A program made the translations under genes and the position numbers. Below are positions 28,484-43,600 of a stretch of 64,000 nucleotides of DNA, piece by piece. Each line of letters starts with the position of its first letter. Positions within the stretch are counted from its first letter, which is position 1. The stretch is from Owenia fusiformis (Eukaryota > Annelida > Polychaeta > Sabellida > Oweniidae): contig CAIIXF020000011.1 of the NCBI GenBank assembly GCA_903813345.2, forward strand, positions 33,598,166 through 33,662,165, given 5' to 3'. The notes under the pieces are model-generated. The model was not told where the DNA came from, searched no databases, and was given only the letters and a program-made list of their open reading frames with translations.

Positions 28484-30434
28484 AATTATTGTCCTGATTT
28501 AAGATCAATATGTTGTCTAAACCATCACTCCATAAACATTTCAAATTTTTCATTCATTTGCTTTTGACTGAAAGTCCCGGATGAAAAAGCCAGGGGAGTA
28601 CAAAAATGAAAACTGAATTTGGCGACGTAAATCAAATAAAGTCAAGGATGACTTGTATAGATGGCAGGTCATATCGCTTGCAAATATTGATCTTAGATGT
28701 ATATTGGCATACAATATTATTTCTTGTTTTTGATATCCTTCCATGGTGCTTATATGATGCCAAAAAGTACAGGAACAATTACAACTGCACTAAAAATGCT
28801 AAATTTATTTGAATTTTGAATCTCAGGATGTTCTGATCTCATTATTCGGGTCAATATTATTTTCACATGATACATGTATTTCATCTTCAACTTACTGAAA
28901 AGTACATTTTCGTAGATAATCATAATATGCGGGTTAGGCACGGTGTTCTCTTTATCTTGAAAGGGATAAAAATGATATCCATTCAGTGATTCAAGATTTG
29001 AACGCTAGCCAAGAATTGTTATTTCAAATAATACCATTCTTTAAATTTACATATGTAGTTGCACAATGGACTAGTTTTGTTGCAATTAATCAATATATCG
29101 TGATGTACATCACCAAGAGTGATTCTGAGAATGCATCGATGTCTGAAATAAACATGAACGGTTGAATCGGATTGATGGGAAGTATGGGCATAGCGCCCAT
29201 TACGCAAAATACACACAGGCGTACCAAATGAATTTGAAAAAATTAAAATTGTGTTAAAATGCATTAATTTATTTGCGATTTTATTGATGCTTCGTACGGT
29301 ATCTGTATGTTTACCATTGTCAACATTTAAAGTTGATAAAAACGTTAAGATTCCATTAAATAACAGCCTTGAAAAAAAAAATTGTGGGGGAGCATACCCC
29401 TGGACCCCCCACGATGCGCGGCCTTCGGCCACGCAATCAGGCATCCCCGAGTGTGCGCACATCTCAAAATATAGTCCTACACCCATGGGAAGTGAGGCAA
29501 ACCTAAAAAAGATCATGCTAAATGGCAATCCTATATTACGTACATTCAGAGAGCCACCTTTTCCTACATGTATATCATTTTCACACAAATGTCTAACTTT
29601 CTCATCCCTTTGTTCATTTTCCAATGTTCTCTGATCATATGATTTCACTTTAAAAATGTTTTAGCTTGTCAAAATAAACCAATGACTGCCAATTTATTTT
29701 CACACTCCGTTATAGCAATGTACATTGCATCACTACTATAGCGGTGTCTATTAACTATAAATTTCTTATTTCATTTATTCACTTATTCTACATGTTTTAA
29801 ATTATATAATTGTTTGCATTTATATTATACTTTAATGTATTTCAACTATTGTAACTCTATTAATTAGGATAAATAAATATACAATACAATTGCGATATAC
29901 CTTGATGTTTACTCTTAAAATTTGGTGATGCATCAATGTAGGATTAAGGCACATCGCGACAACACTATCATGGACCGGGTCTCACATCTATTGAAAATGT
30001 GAACGATATAGCATGAATTTAGAAATAATGCCTTGCTACCAATAGTTGTGATGCAATTTGAACATGTCTGATGTGAGTCAATTATTCATACCTGAGGCAT
30101 TTACTCATGCACAACATATTATATGGATAAGAAATACCGGGAAAAATACATGAGAATAGGGAAATATGCCGCTGCGGATAATAATGTGCTTTGTTGTTGT
30201 GTTATGTGTCATATGCTACTGTATGATGTCACTCTGCTTTAATCCATTAGATAATTCAATATAATACTCCTGGGTTCTGCTGCAACAATGAAATTACTTA
30301 CATGCATCTGAACATGAAAATCATTCCTATATTTATTTATAGGCGGCAGTAAAGTGGTGAAGATTTAGCCCCCTGGATTTAATTTAAAATTATTTTCCCA
30401 GACTGCATCGCGGTAAGTTGTGTGTAGGATCAAG
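28484..30434. promoter_or_regulatory. Divergent intergenic region between NUP37 and PDE3
   Basis: The two start codons face away from each other, 1.95 kb apart, so both promoters should lie here. I see no clear TATA box or long CpG-rich island. A dispersed repeat tail lies at 29370-29480 (CCCCTGGACCCCCCACGATG). A fragment at 29488-29550 resembles parts of NUP37 intron 1 and the exon 1 donor. Confidence 0.5.
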
Positions 30435-31229
30435 ATGGCTAGTCTGTCAAGAACACCTCGGACGTCAAGAAGCATCACAGATAGAGAAGATGATAACGAA
30501 AATAACGGTTATGTGCAAGTGTTCGTAAAGCCATTGGAACAGGGCAACTATAGCGTGATTTTCAGCTGGCTTGGACTAAATACCATGAAGTTTTCATCTA
30601 AACAATCCAAGATTGTTTTTGGACTTCTGACTATTTTTACAAGTGTGGTTGTTGTGAGCATTTTAAGAAGTGATTTAGGACAATTGTTTCACCGTTTATG
30701 TGCTCTTTTGGTACCTATATTTAGTATAATATGTGGGTTTTATTGGGTGACTATTTATTTTCGAAAGACATGGAGTACGACAAGTGCTTATTTATTATTT
30801 TGCGCCTGTTGTGTCGGCGAATTCTTCGGCCAATGTATGGGAAGCGGAGAAGACTACATTACACAACCATTTCTTGTTATAACAGTACTGGTGACGGTTA
30901 GTGTCGCCAGTATATTTTCCTCGCTAGAAACAATGCAGAGCACTTTTATGATCATATTTGTTAGCTTTGTACGATTCCTAGCGTGCACCACTCTACAAGA
31001 TATACCACAAGTTTTACGACCTTTCGTGGCGTACATCGGTGGAATAACTGGAGTCATTTGTGCTAAATATATGGAGACAGTATTTAAGCCTCCTGTCAAC
31101 AGTTTTATGACGCCAGATGGAAAAATACCCGTCATAAAGCGACGTCGATCCAGCTCCTCGTCAAGTCACTCGTTCAGTCATCGAGCTGGTCGTAGGACGT
31201 CACTTCCTGCGCTGATCCATAAGGCTCAG
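30435..31229 (+). CDS. PDE3: cGMP-inhibited 3',5'-cyclic phosphodiesterase 3 (PDE3), first coding exon
   Basis: 265 codons from an ATG with good context (AAGATGG) to donor CAG|GTAAGG, phase 0. About six hydrophobic segments (roughly 60-78, 84-107, 116-134, 145-162, 167-188, 194-214) match the membrane-association region NHR1 of PDE3. They are followed by IPVIKRRRSSSSSSHSFSHR and GRRTSLPAL, which aligns with the mammalian PDE3A stretch IPVFKRRRRSSS...HRRTSLPCI; these are PKA/PKB-type phosphorylation sites in mammals. PDE3 hydrolyses cAMP and cGMP at ER and plasma membranes. The catalytic HD domain is encoded by later exons not seen here. The A/B subtype cannot be assigned. Confidence 0.85.
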
Positions 31230-34200
31230 GTAAGGCCATTTACCCCCTCTATCTTTGTAATATTCCAGATTAAAAACAAGACATTTTTGGCAGGCTAAAT
31301 TGTATTTTTATGCATTCTCTGGAAAATTAAGTGCAAAATGTGAATTGTTTATTATTGCTGTCAATAAATCTGAAATATATTCATAACATCCTCATTGCCT
31401 TGAGGATGTACTAAAACATCCATATATACATTTATGGAAAAAATATGAGACTGCAATATTGTTCCCCAGCTGCTTCAATTCCAACTTACAATAACAAAAA
31501 TCAACTTGTATTACTTTTCAGAGTTTTATGAAATGGCTCGAGTAATGATAAAATACTGTGCATTAATTGAAGTATATTAGACTATACACTGTATATTTAC
31601 ATTCATAATTGAACAGTAGATGGGCAGATACTAGATACAGGCAAGTCAATAATAGTCATTAATTCAATGAATGGGGACAGAAATGAGATATATTCAACTT
31701 CTCTTAATGATCTAGGTGTTATATAATCTTATGGGATGTATTAGCTGTTGCCAGGAATGGCTATTTGTAGAGTACAATCGGCATTGAACATGAGTGATAC
31801 CTTACGTTTAAAGGTTAGCTCATTTGAAGCATTTCCTGTAATTGAAGGAACCATAATTAGAACATTTTAAAAAATAAACTTAGAAGTTCCCTTTTATGTT
31901 AGAATTTATCAAAATGCCGAACCATTTCTGTGTGATCTATTCTATATTTTCATTTCAAGCCAGAAGTATTTTTAAGATTTATGTAATTATTTGAGAGTCA
32001 AATTCAATGAGCTGAATTGACAAAGCAGATATTAGGAGATCTATTGATAATATCCAAGGAATATTTAGGACATAAGATCATGAATAAAAAATTCATGTAA
32101 AAATGTCTGCATAAATAGTTGTATTAATCCGTGTGATGAAAACATGGTTTCACATTCTTCTTGTAAATCAGTCATAAATAATGTATGAAAATAGAATATG
32201 ATGATGCTTTAGTAAATAAACACATGATTAAGTCTCAGGTTTCCTTTCATTTCTTTATGGATAATTTATTAGGATATTCATGGAAACCCAATATCTGTTA
32301 TTGTATATTACAGATATATCACTCAGCATCTTCTTAAAGGCCGTGTGGTTGTTTATTAGCTGTTATCAAAATATGATAAATATAAACAGTACATGAATGT
32401 ATAAAAAAAATATTAAAGACATTTTTCCAAAATTATCTTTGCAAAGATCTGGTTGAAATAGAATCTGCTTTCGGCATATGGAGGCTTGGGGTTGACAACA
32501 GTCATAATCTGAATCATTATGTTACCCCAAATCATGAAATAAAATTTTGAGAACATTCATTTTTTTAAAAATCTCATTTTTGGTTAAAAATAGCATAAAT
32601 CACTCAACCTGACCAATCTCTTATACAGATATTAAAGGAGATATTGATATTGTGTTGGTTGAATTAGTATTGATTACACGTCTTGGTCAGTAAAATGTGA
32701 TATGCCCTTGATAGACTTGATCTGGAAACAAATAAACTGCTGAAACTAAACTCTTAGCTTCATCTTTTGCAGTATTTTTAGTTGGTGGTTGTAGTTTATC
32801 AGGAATTATCTGGGGTATTTGGCAGTATTATTGGTCTTATTTATGTTAGACGTTTCGTAATAAGATTCTCTGAGAAATAATCTCTTATACCATTTGTAAT
32901 TCTTATCGACACTGCAAGAATGACAAAATCAAATAAAGCAACTGACTGGTTCTATCAATGTGAAATTTCTTAAGATATCTTAAGACAAACTCTCGACCCT
33001 GATCTTGAGATGTAAAATAAGAAAATAAAAAAGTGAAAACAAGATTTATTTTCTACGTAGTAATGTTGAATGATGTGAAAATAAGCCCAATGAGCATGAA
33101 AAAAGTATGCATGTAAGGTAAGGTCTTATATATCTCTGTCATATTCAGGTTGACCTTTAATGCAAATTTGGATGTCGACCGCCAGTCAATGATTCTGACA
33201 AATTATACTATCTCCAGTAATTGCTTATTCGGATGTATGGATGCTAATTGAAGAACAAAAGTAATATTTATTGAAGGTCTAAAGAACTATAACGTGTTGT
33301 AATTTTTTAAAAACTGTATCGCTAGTTGTAAACTGTACTGATCAAAAAAGGTTTAATCGAAGAATGGCATTTCAATTGTTGGGAATTTATGTTTGATCCA
33401 TTCGCATGAAAAATACTGTGATGCAGGAAAAATGATCAATGCATTTAGTATTCCCACGATTAAGCGAAAACAGTCATCAACTTTTGAACAATCATTTCCT
33501 TGCATGCAGATATGTTGAATATAATTAATTAATGGTTCCCAGGTGAGGTTATCTGTAAACAAAGCAAATTAATATCTCTGAATAGCTATTACAATATCAT
33601 ACTATTGCGTGTTGCTCTAGATTGCCCGAGGCCCCATATTGAAACCACTTATGTTTTTTCCTTCTGATTTTCCTCTGAAAATCAAGCGCGGATGTTTTAG
33701 CTTGTTTTTTGGTTTGTTATGAGTTGATCCATTGTTATTTTTTGTATGTTTTGTTTTGTGTTTTTTATCTGACATCAATTAATACTCTCTGATCTGCTAT
33801 CCATTTGTACTCTCAAATGTGACACCGATTTGCACTTTTAGATCTGACATCTCAAATTTTCAGTAAATCAATTAGACTGATAGACTCTTTTATGATGTTA
33901 ACTGTATAACATCCATCTGTTGAAATGAATAAAGGGATGAGTATATAATCAAGTTCAATAATGGTGACCTGAGTAGAAAAGATGTTGATAAGTGCATCCA
34001 CATGTATTTGGAAAGGATGGGACAGATCAGAATAAATTTTTGGAAGGGAATGGTGGTATGCAGGCCTTCAGTACATAACATTTTCATATAGTTTATATTA
34101 GTATATGGTAAGAATCTCTGGAAGCATTAAGCTGGAAGGTCGCCATCTTGACATGGATTTTAGAATGTCTGGGAATGAAAACAAGTTTAAAATAAAAAGT

Positions 34201-37200
34201 TCCATTCCAAAAATGCAACCTTATGCTATGAGTTCCAAAAGGGAAACCAAGTATAGCAAATAATGAAACAGCCTGGGCATCCATCCAATCAAATGTACAT
34301 GTGTATGGGTAATTCAAAAGCACTGGCCTTATGCAGCTGGTATTTTCTAAATTGATGTGTCATAATCATTTTTTATTTAATATAAATATATATTCATTCA
34401 TTATCACATCAGTTAACATCAGTTTGATGATAATTGTTTAGATATTTTAGCAGATGACTTTATTATTTTTTATTATGGTTACATAACAAGGTTATAAAAA
34501 CAAAATTCAGAAAAATTGATTAATAGAATGAAATTTGATCAATTACCCCGGGTGAATGGGTGAGAAAGGAGCTCAAGTTAAAAAATTATTTAGCAATATG
34601 GCATTACATGTAAATGCAAAGTATAATCAATGTCGAAAGCTTGAATGAAGACAGATAAGTCAGCAGGACACGTGTACCTCCTTAATATCTGTCCTTGGAT
34701 CAACCTATGTCATCCTAATAACCCCAATCAACAATGGCTTTCTTATTGCTTTAATTCCCATATATTTATTCATTTCCTACTCCGCATGTATTACAAAAGA
34801 TCCAAGCCTTACTGTCAGTTTCTGTTTTAGAAACTATTTATTATACTTTGGTGCTAAACAGAAATATTTGACGAGTACATGTATTCAATTGTGACATTGT
34901 GAATTCAATATATTGTTTTAAATAAATACCGGTTGTTTCATGATTTGTAGATGCAAAACTATTTGTAAAGCTGTAATTCTGTTTTGCTTTTTGTGAATCA
35001 AAAATGCATATGTTCGTGAAAATGTTTTCATCTCTGATATATCATAATTTAAATCAAAAAATCTGTACATGTATTGTAAGTAAGCTATACTTTCAGTTGA
35101 CCACACAAATAGATGCTTTCAGTACAAATCAAATTATAAATAAATATATAAGTACATTTTAGGCTTAATGCCGCCTTAATGACTACTTTACAAATTATTG
35201 CTGTCATCGAGTGCAGATTGTTTTGTTTGATTGAAAACGAAATTTTCCGGCCTATAATTTTAACATTGATAAATATATGTGTACTCAAGCTAGCACATCT
35301 AATTTCAATTCATTGACAAATTGTAAGGTTGTCCATCTCAATGAGATCTACTTCATATTCAATATGTTTCCACTTTCGTTCATTTGTTCAGTTTTGACAA
35401 AAACTTGATATTTTATAAGTCAGGTACAACAAAGCAGGACGGCATGCAGAAAATGCTAAAAGTACATGTTGAGCTTAAATCCTTAATGCTCCAGCAACAT
35501 ACCTGGCATTTAGCTCTATTAATGGCTTTATAAGAGGATTGATAAATAACTTGTTCACACTCGACAGATCAAAAATGAAACAGAACATTGCAAATTAATA
35601 TAGTTTTTATTCATGTATTCTTCAATTGATTTCAAGATGACGAATAATTTGCATAACTCGGCTGTTTCAAGGATGGTATTATCTTTGTATTTGATGTCAT
35701 TTAATGCTTTTGCTCTGTAGTATTTGAATAATAGAAATGATGTTCTGTGTTAATTACATCCTTTTCTCATTTGTTTCATATTTGAAGGTATCACTGCATA
35801 TGGGGGCTTATTAGAATTTCTGAAACAGGCAAAATGAAAGCTATGGTTAAAATAACACTGGAGAGAATTCCCTGCTGTTGCTCAATGAAATCCCAACATT
35901 GGCAAAATCATTAAACGTTTCTGTGCACATGATCACAGACATGCAGACATTCTCATATGTATGTACAAACAAGTATTGTGTATTAATTAGTAAAATACCA
36001 CAGATAAGACTATTAGGCAAAATCCTGGTTTAGCAAAAATTATCAACTTATTTTTCATTCTTGCTGACTCAGAATATTATTTTTACAAAATAAAGGTTAT
36101 TAAAAGTCAGCGTTGTTCTTTAAAGTACTGTAAATGTTTTTTACATTTTGATACTATTTCTATCTTGCTTCAGGAAGCTGATGAAATGCTATAACCCCTC
36201 GTGATTATATTTTTTATAAAGGAACGTACCTTCCTTTTTTATGAAAAATTTCAAAAAACAAATTTTCATTAATAATATAGCGTCAATATTTTGTCATATG
36301 TGGGGTGTTAAACTTGAAGAATTAAAATTTCAATGATAAGTAATATTTTGAACATTCTTAGGTTATGTATGAGTCAATCTAATTCAAGAATTATTGAAGA
36401 GTCAATATGAAACCAGTAGATGATCAATGTCCCGGTTGAAATGACATGCTCATCATTTATCTTATCGACAGTATTGTCGATTCTAGTTATCAGTGTTATA
36501 TTTTTACTTCACTCAACTTTCCAGCATGAGGTTAAGTCAAAATGTTAACTCTCGTCAAGAATGAAATTGTAAGTTCAGGAATAGGATGGGAACACAGTGC
36601 TCGCCATATTTTGGGAGTAAAATAAAAGTGAGTGTGGCACTGGATGTCAGTATTAAAGCTTTATACCATTTCCAGTAGTTTGATTTTGAGCTTCTATGGC
36701 TTGGACACACATGATTAAAAAGGGGATAAATAAGGGGACCTTGCTTTTTTTTAAGCTTTGAACCTGTCTTAATGAAAGAATGTAGTGATGGAGCGTTAGA
36801 ATCAACATTGAGAGTAGAAAGAATATGCTTCAAAACATATTTCTCTCTCATTTTGTACCGTTCCATTGACTTGTAAGCTATCAGAACATCGTAATGTACT
36901 GATCAGATGAAACGTCAACGTTCTCAGAGGGTAGATTACATTGAACCCCTACTGAATGATCCAGTTGACGTCCTCGACTCATGATTCTAAAGATTATGTT
37001 AGACAATATGTCAGGCCACACGTGCAGCGATGAAGTTGTTATACTTTTACCATATGAGATAAAACAACTGCTATGCTGTATGGAAAACAGGAAGTTGTTA
37101 ATACCTAGGTTTCTAAAATCTGAGATACTGAACCCGTCCTATTTTTTGCACTCTGATGGTCGCTTATAAAGATCAACCACCCAGTCACTGTCAGTGATTC

Positions 37201-40200
37201 AGGTTCTCTCGACCGCTAACTCTGTCTGTAATAGAAGACTGACTCAATATTATGCAAATTGTGAATTGATAGAATGATATGAAGTCCTCTTCATCAGGCC
37301 AGTAGCTAGTTTTTGCCAAGGAGGTTCACTTTTTAAAAAATTCCAGGGGGGTTCACATTTGACAAGTGCAGGCTTGTGTAGATGTCATGTTTCAATAGAG
37401 TTTTAATCAAAATGCAAAACTCATCTGTACTCCTGTGTGTCAGTCAGAGCCTGGTGGATTAGGTAAAACTGTCATTTTGGAAAGGGTATTCTCCAGTATA
37501 TTTGCCAAAGATTTTTGTTTTTAAATGGAATTATAAGATCAACTTTTGTTGTATTTATTGACTTTTGATAAAAGCACATCAAACAGGCTTTCAGTTTGGC
37601 ATCTGTATAATTTTGAGGATAAAACCAAGTCGGATGGTAATAATCTTGTCACTGTGTTTTTATGGCATATATTCAATAGTAGTTGCTGGATTTATCGTCA
37701 GAAAAAAACAATAAAGAAAAAATTCATTTTGATTTGATTGTTATCTATAGGGTCATTGAGAGCTGAAATATTTCGAGTAGACATGTTTCATTATGTTTTG
37801 TGATGCCATGGACTATTAATTTATTTGTTCATTTGTTATTTGAGGTATATATCTAGAACTTTAGATGCCTGTGACATTTGCAGAAAAGCTAGAAATTGGT
37901 CTTCCATGATTCCTAATTTCAAATACAATAAATAAGTAAGTCAAAAACTTCAAGCAAGATTTTAAACTTTAAAAGTGTTATTTTTGCTATAATGTAAACC
38001 TCCAGATCTTTAATCTCAAACTTACAATAGAAAATGACATGTGTAAAAGAGATTGGTAATATACCATAGGTTGTACAAATAGAATTTTGAATGTCATTTT
38101 TGAATTCCCAAAAATCCTTTGCACTTTAAGATCGAACGTGATAAGACTTTACATGATACGGATCAGATTTTATCAGAAATCAGACCAATTCAGATATTAA
38201 TACATTGAGATTTGTTAACTCTGTTCAAGTACTCCTCACCCCTTCCCCCAACCCTCTCAGGGGCGATCTAGGAACCAACAAGGGGGACCCATATTTCAAG
38301 TCTGAGAAAAAAGTTCTGTGCTTGCGCTGCATGGAAACAATTTTTTTTTTAAATGTAAGGCCCATTTTTTCCAAATTTGGCCAAAAATTAAAAAACAAGG
38401 CCTTATAAGGCTAAATCATACCCAAAAAGGCCCACTTATTGACTTTTTGGCCCAAAATTTCTTTCCGGCCCAAATATACTTTCACAAAGTAAAAAATATA
38501 AAGATACAGATTTTTAGAATAAATTAATGATAATTAATTTAACAAAAGTGTAGATTCTGGAGTTTCATGCCACAGAGATATAAGCTACTAAATGGGAGCT
38601 CCTAAATTACAGGTATATCTAACCTCTAATTGATTTATTAAGGCCATTGGACAGAGAACAGGGTGAAATGAGTAGTTTCAAGTATTAAAGAACAATCCCC
38701 ATATTGCTTTCTGACAATTGCCATTTTGTTTTTTCAAGCGTAATGACATTCTGATACGTTATATATTTCTCGTTTTTTTCAACTGAAAACTCAGGGCTGT
38801 GAAGCATAACAGAACATGACATGGTTTAATTATGACAGTGGCATAGGCATAATAAAGTGCAAAGCCATTGCGATCTTTCCAAGCATGATGTTACAAAAGA
38901 ACTGACTTGCATGCCGTTACATCCTACATAGTGACCTATACGTCAGAGAGACTGACAAGATATAATGTCTATTAAGACATAGATTAGATATTCTGACTAA
39001 GAATTCAATTTTTCATAATATATTTCAAAATGGTATAAATAGCTTTTAAACCGGGTGTAAATGTTAGATGTCTTAACTGTATGCAATGCCCCATTGCTTT
39101 GATGCTATAACACCCTGAAATCCTTCAGCTGATGGTAAGCCATATTACTTGAATAAACCTATTTCAAATGACATATTTTTGAGTTATGAAGAAAATAAAT
39201 ATTTTTCTTTGAGTAAATCTTGATGATAAGTGGTTCAAAGTATAAATCATAGACTTGAGTATGCTGTTCCTCTAGCAAGTGAGAGAGATCTCGACTTTAC
39301 GGATAGTTTGGAAAACAGAAAGGTGTGATGAATACTGAACGCTCCTCAAACACAGATGACCTGGTCAAATAAGGACCTGCAGAATCTCAATGACCACTTT
39401 GTGCCTATTATCTTTATTGCTCACACTGCTTTCTCTCCATAGTAATATGGAAAAGCATAAGCACTTATTCATGGATATATTATGTTTTATTATCAACAAC
39501 TTTACCTTATCATAGCTTGTTTTATTATCTCTATTTGTTACCCTATAAACAAAACCTGGCAGAGTAGGGAATATGCTGTTCCTGTAACATTTTCAGTGTT
39601 AAAGCCTGGTAGATATAAACAAGAATATTCACTAATAATGCACATAATGCATGAGGATTTTCCAATATGTTTTTGGGGTTGGAAAGTCGGGTTTAGAGTG
39701 CTAGACTTTGGGCTAGAAGATGGTGTACCTTGAAATTGTGGACTTTATATTTTTATTAGGCTGGCATATTTACGTATGTCCCTCAATGATTTTATGTCCA
39801 ATTTTATTGAAAAAAAGCAGATCCCTATGTTTTCAGCATGAATGAATAGACATTTTAGTTGGCATTGAACATGAGAGCATTTTACTACCTACACATTTAT
39901 ATAAAATTGTAATATCTCAATTCTATCAAGCCTCTGCACAGACATCATCAAAATGCAAGACTCGGAAGCTTCGGTTTTTAAGCTCCTTGTGCCTTGAAGT
40001 ACAAATAATTCCAAAATTCACACTTATTATATGAATTTTTATTTTGCAGATTTATTTCACTTATACATTGAAAATTCCTTTTCAGCAATATAAGCTATTA
40101 TCTGAGTATTTACAAATTGGTGATCTACTTTAAAATGAAATATTATTGGATGAGTAGGTAACCTTCAGATCTGTTACTTCACCTTGAGGTATTACTTTGA

Positions 40201-40385
40201 GGGCTGCCTAATGATGTCTTACTTTAAGCCTACTTGAGCAAACCCATGCAAAAATTGCACCTCTGGATTCTATATTACAGTAGATATCACTATTGTCTTT
40301 GGGATTCCATTGTAATAAATTTTAATTATGATGTCATTATAGAGTCATACTCATGTGGATACCTTGTACTTGAGATTTCATTACA
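31230..40385. other. Probable PDE3 intron 1, first part; no gene seen
   Basis: AT-rich sequence with only short chance open frames. Fragments of dispersed repeats lie at 37315-37372 (inverse of 1137-1196) and 38260-38470 (repeated GGCCCA words). No PDE3 exon 2 motif and no other family signature is visible. Confidence 0.55.
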
Positions 40386-40680
40386 TTTATTATTCTTTTC
40401 AGTGGGATTTCATTCTATTTCACTCTTTTCATTGGGATATCAAATATTTCACTCTTTTCATTTGGATATCATAACATTTCATTCTTTTCATTTGGATTTC
40501 ATTCTTTTCAATCGGATTTCATTCTTTTCATTTGGATTTCATTCTTTTCATTTGCTTTTATTTTGGTTTCATTCTTTTCATTTGGATTTTATTCTTTTCG
40601 TTTGGATTTCATTCTTTTCATTTGGATTTCATTCTTTTCATTTGGATTTCATTCTTTTTATTGGGATTATGTTATGTTTC
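40385..40680. repeat. 20-bp tandem repeat (ATTCTTTTCATTTGGATTTC)
   Basis: About a dozen imperfect copies of ATTCTTTTCATTTGGATTTC, with a TTTCACTCTTTTCATTGGGA variant at the left. The repeat makes long open frames in two readings (FHSFHLDFILF), which should not be taken as genes. Confidence 0.9.
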
Positions 40681-43600
40681 ACTCTTGTCTGTATGGGATT
40701 CCCTTGAAATAGATTTCACTTTAGATTCTATTCCAGAAGATTAACAATCTGATGCCCTCGGGATTTTACCTGGGATTACATTCCAAAATATTTCACTCTT
40801 TTTGAGGTCCCATGCCCTTGTAGGGTTACACACTGCATTCCAACATGATCCCTTATTTTAGTATTCCAATTATTCAGAGAGAAACTGCAAACAATCTTTG
40901 ATATTGGCAGCCCTTTAAGGTATACTCTTAAAGGATCAATAATCTCATTGTAATCTCTGTGAAACATATTCACATATTCACAATTTGAAAAAAGTGCAAA
41001 ATATTCAAATATTACAATCTTTAAGATATGTATCTGGAGTAAATATATGCGACCTTTTTTTCATATTAGGTAGCTTTGAACGAAGCAATGGAGCAAGGAA
41101 ACAAAACATCTCCTGCCTGATATATTAGATTCTCATTAGGCAAACACAACTACCTCTTTATCAAATCTCATGATAGCATATAAGATCCTTGAAGGTTACC
41201 AACAAAATTGCTGTGATATTGTCAAGGATTAAATTAGTGAGGCATAGAGACTTCCTTTATATGGCAAAGAAATGTCGGATGATCTGTCATTAGTTTTGTT
41301 GTAAACGAGAGAAAGGGATGAAATACGTGTGTTGGGTAAGATACTTTAGATATGGGTGGCTATCAAATTCTGACATCTCCAAACGCATTAGTGTAATCCT
41401 TGTTGAAGGATGCATAGACGTCATAACCTTTGCACCCCATAAGCCTTGTAGCCAGAATATATTACTTTTTACCTTTTTGTCATGGAATATTAAATATCTA
41501 CTCTGACACTCCATCGGCCAGCTATATTACCCTCTGACTACTAAAGATGATTTTATAATTTTGATGCTGATAAAATCCAAAGATGTAATGATCTTAAATA
41601 TGAGTTTCAATGGCTTTTAGGAGAGTCTGAATGTTAATAAGTGTTCTACTTGTTAGACAGAAAATAGAAAATGTAATGTGACTTCTGACTTAATATTCTG
41701 ATTAGATGGAGGCTATATCAAAGATTATCTCTAATTGAAAAGGATGTAGACTAATACAAAGTCATGCAAAGGGTATAGAATATCATGATAAGAACTGGGA
41801 TGCGTGTATTGTCATAATTTCAACATATAACATAATTTGAAGTTAACATGATCTCCCCAGCATTAAAGCAAGTGAGCGCAGCACCCACCTGAGTTATTGA
41901 AAACAGGCTTGCACACACCTGAAAATCCATTGCACCCACTTGAAAATGAGAGAAATCGTGAAAAATAGGCATATTTTGACGAATTTTGGTCTGAATTGTG
42001 AAAATGAGAATTATGCACCCATTTGAGAAAAAATCCTGTGAAGACCAGTGATATATTAATAGGCAATTTTTCTTTCAAAACTTAAAAATTCGCAAGCACC
42101 ATCAAGTTAACCCAAGTTACAGTACAGATAGTATGAATTGGGTAAAGTTCTCCTTTTAGACATAGCAGTTCTAGTGAATGCTTAAACCATCCATTTACAC
42201 GCTGTTATGACATTATGTGTCGGAATAAGAATAGAAATTACAAAAATATCTTTTTTTTAAAACAACAAGCTTTCTGTTGATGTTTTTGGTATATATATAT
42301 ATTTGGAATAATATATTTTTGGTATGTACATATATATTTGGAAAACATTCATTCAGTTTTGTTATTACTTATTAAGCTAAGAATGAGTCAAGTATTTTAC
42401 ATGTAGACTGGTATGATGGAAATGTCGCTGGATTCAGAAACAGTCAGTCAGAGGCCGTGCTATTTCTCACATCCAGCTCTCACACCATGTAATACAGTTT
42501 GGAAAGGTAAACATTTCCCGACTAGAGAGAAGGAGATAAGGAGGGAGGGGGTCCAAAAGCTTAATTTAGCATAATTTCATCATCATGAATAATTTCATTA
42601 GAAAGAAGAAATACCTTAGACAGGTACTTTGGATATCGATATGAGACCAACTTTGAAAATCGAGTTGAGGAAAAATTGAGGAAAAACACTGAGACCGGGG
42701 CACTGCGACCCTTTAAATGTGATTTAAAGGTGTTTAACTTTCTCTTTATTCAGCATGAGCGTACTGATCAACTTCTATTGACCTCAAATGAGCTCTCTAG
42801 GTGTTTAATTAATCAACTGTGTTTTAATTAAACAATAGGGTGCCTGTAAGCAGATTAGCATGGTGTCCAGTAGAGGACAGATTTTGCATAATGATTATTA
42901 TGGCCTAATGCCAGTATCAGGAAGTCTGAGAATGGACCATAGAATCCTAATTCACAATATCTTTTGAGTTTGAGAAGTAATTTTTAGGCTGAATAGGTAT
43001 TGAAGTGGAACTCTTTCAAAAAAATAAAGGTCACAGGTCATTCTTACGACTCTAGATTGAGAGACAAAATGGTGGTAAACTGCTTAGAAATGTTTATTAT
43101 AGCTTCATACGCAAGTTAGACATTTTTATATTCCCAAATTGAGAGGTCGTTAAGTACAGTTCAAACCTAATGTATTATACAAAAGGAATTCATATTTTTC
43201 AAGAGAATCATTAAAATATTTACCTGCGTATTAAAAGTTTTTTATTTAGAAAATTCAATGAAATAAGGCAAGTCAATTCCATTCTCTAATATTTCTAAGC
43301 AATCTATTATGTATCTTAATTACAAGTGGCATCTACAAATCCAGCTTTACATGTACATGTATTAATCTATTGGTATGTATGTAAATATGAGTTCAAATTT
43401 ATGCCTACCCGGAGCGATATAAGTTTGCCCTCCCAACCTTAGATACTTCAATACAGGAGTTTAGCCCTGCTAAATAGTTGAAAATACTCTATAAACAGCC
43501 AATAGATGTCTAGCCCATTTTCAGGAAAAGAATCTTAGGCCTAAAGCAGTTCCCCATTGAATTAACATGTAAAACATCACATTTATACTATGATTTTAAC

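Noticed and set aside
29019-29648. 209-codon open frame on the minus strand
   Set aside because: It has a non-ATG start, overlaps a dispersed repeat tail (CCCCTGGACCCCCC region) and shows no recognisable domain. Treated as a chance frame.
36555-36866. 103-codon open frame on the minus strand
   Set aside because: No recognisable domain or flanking gene signals; regarded as chance in an intron.
40234-40744. Two overlapping frames rich in FHSFHLDFILF
   Set aside because: They are generated by the 20-bp tandem repeat, which lacks stops in more than one frame.
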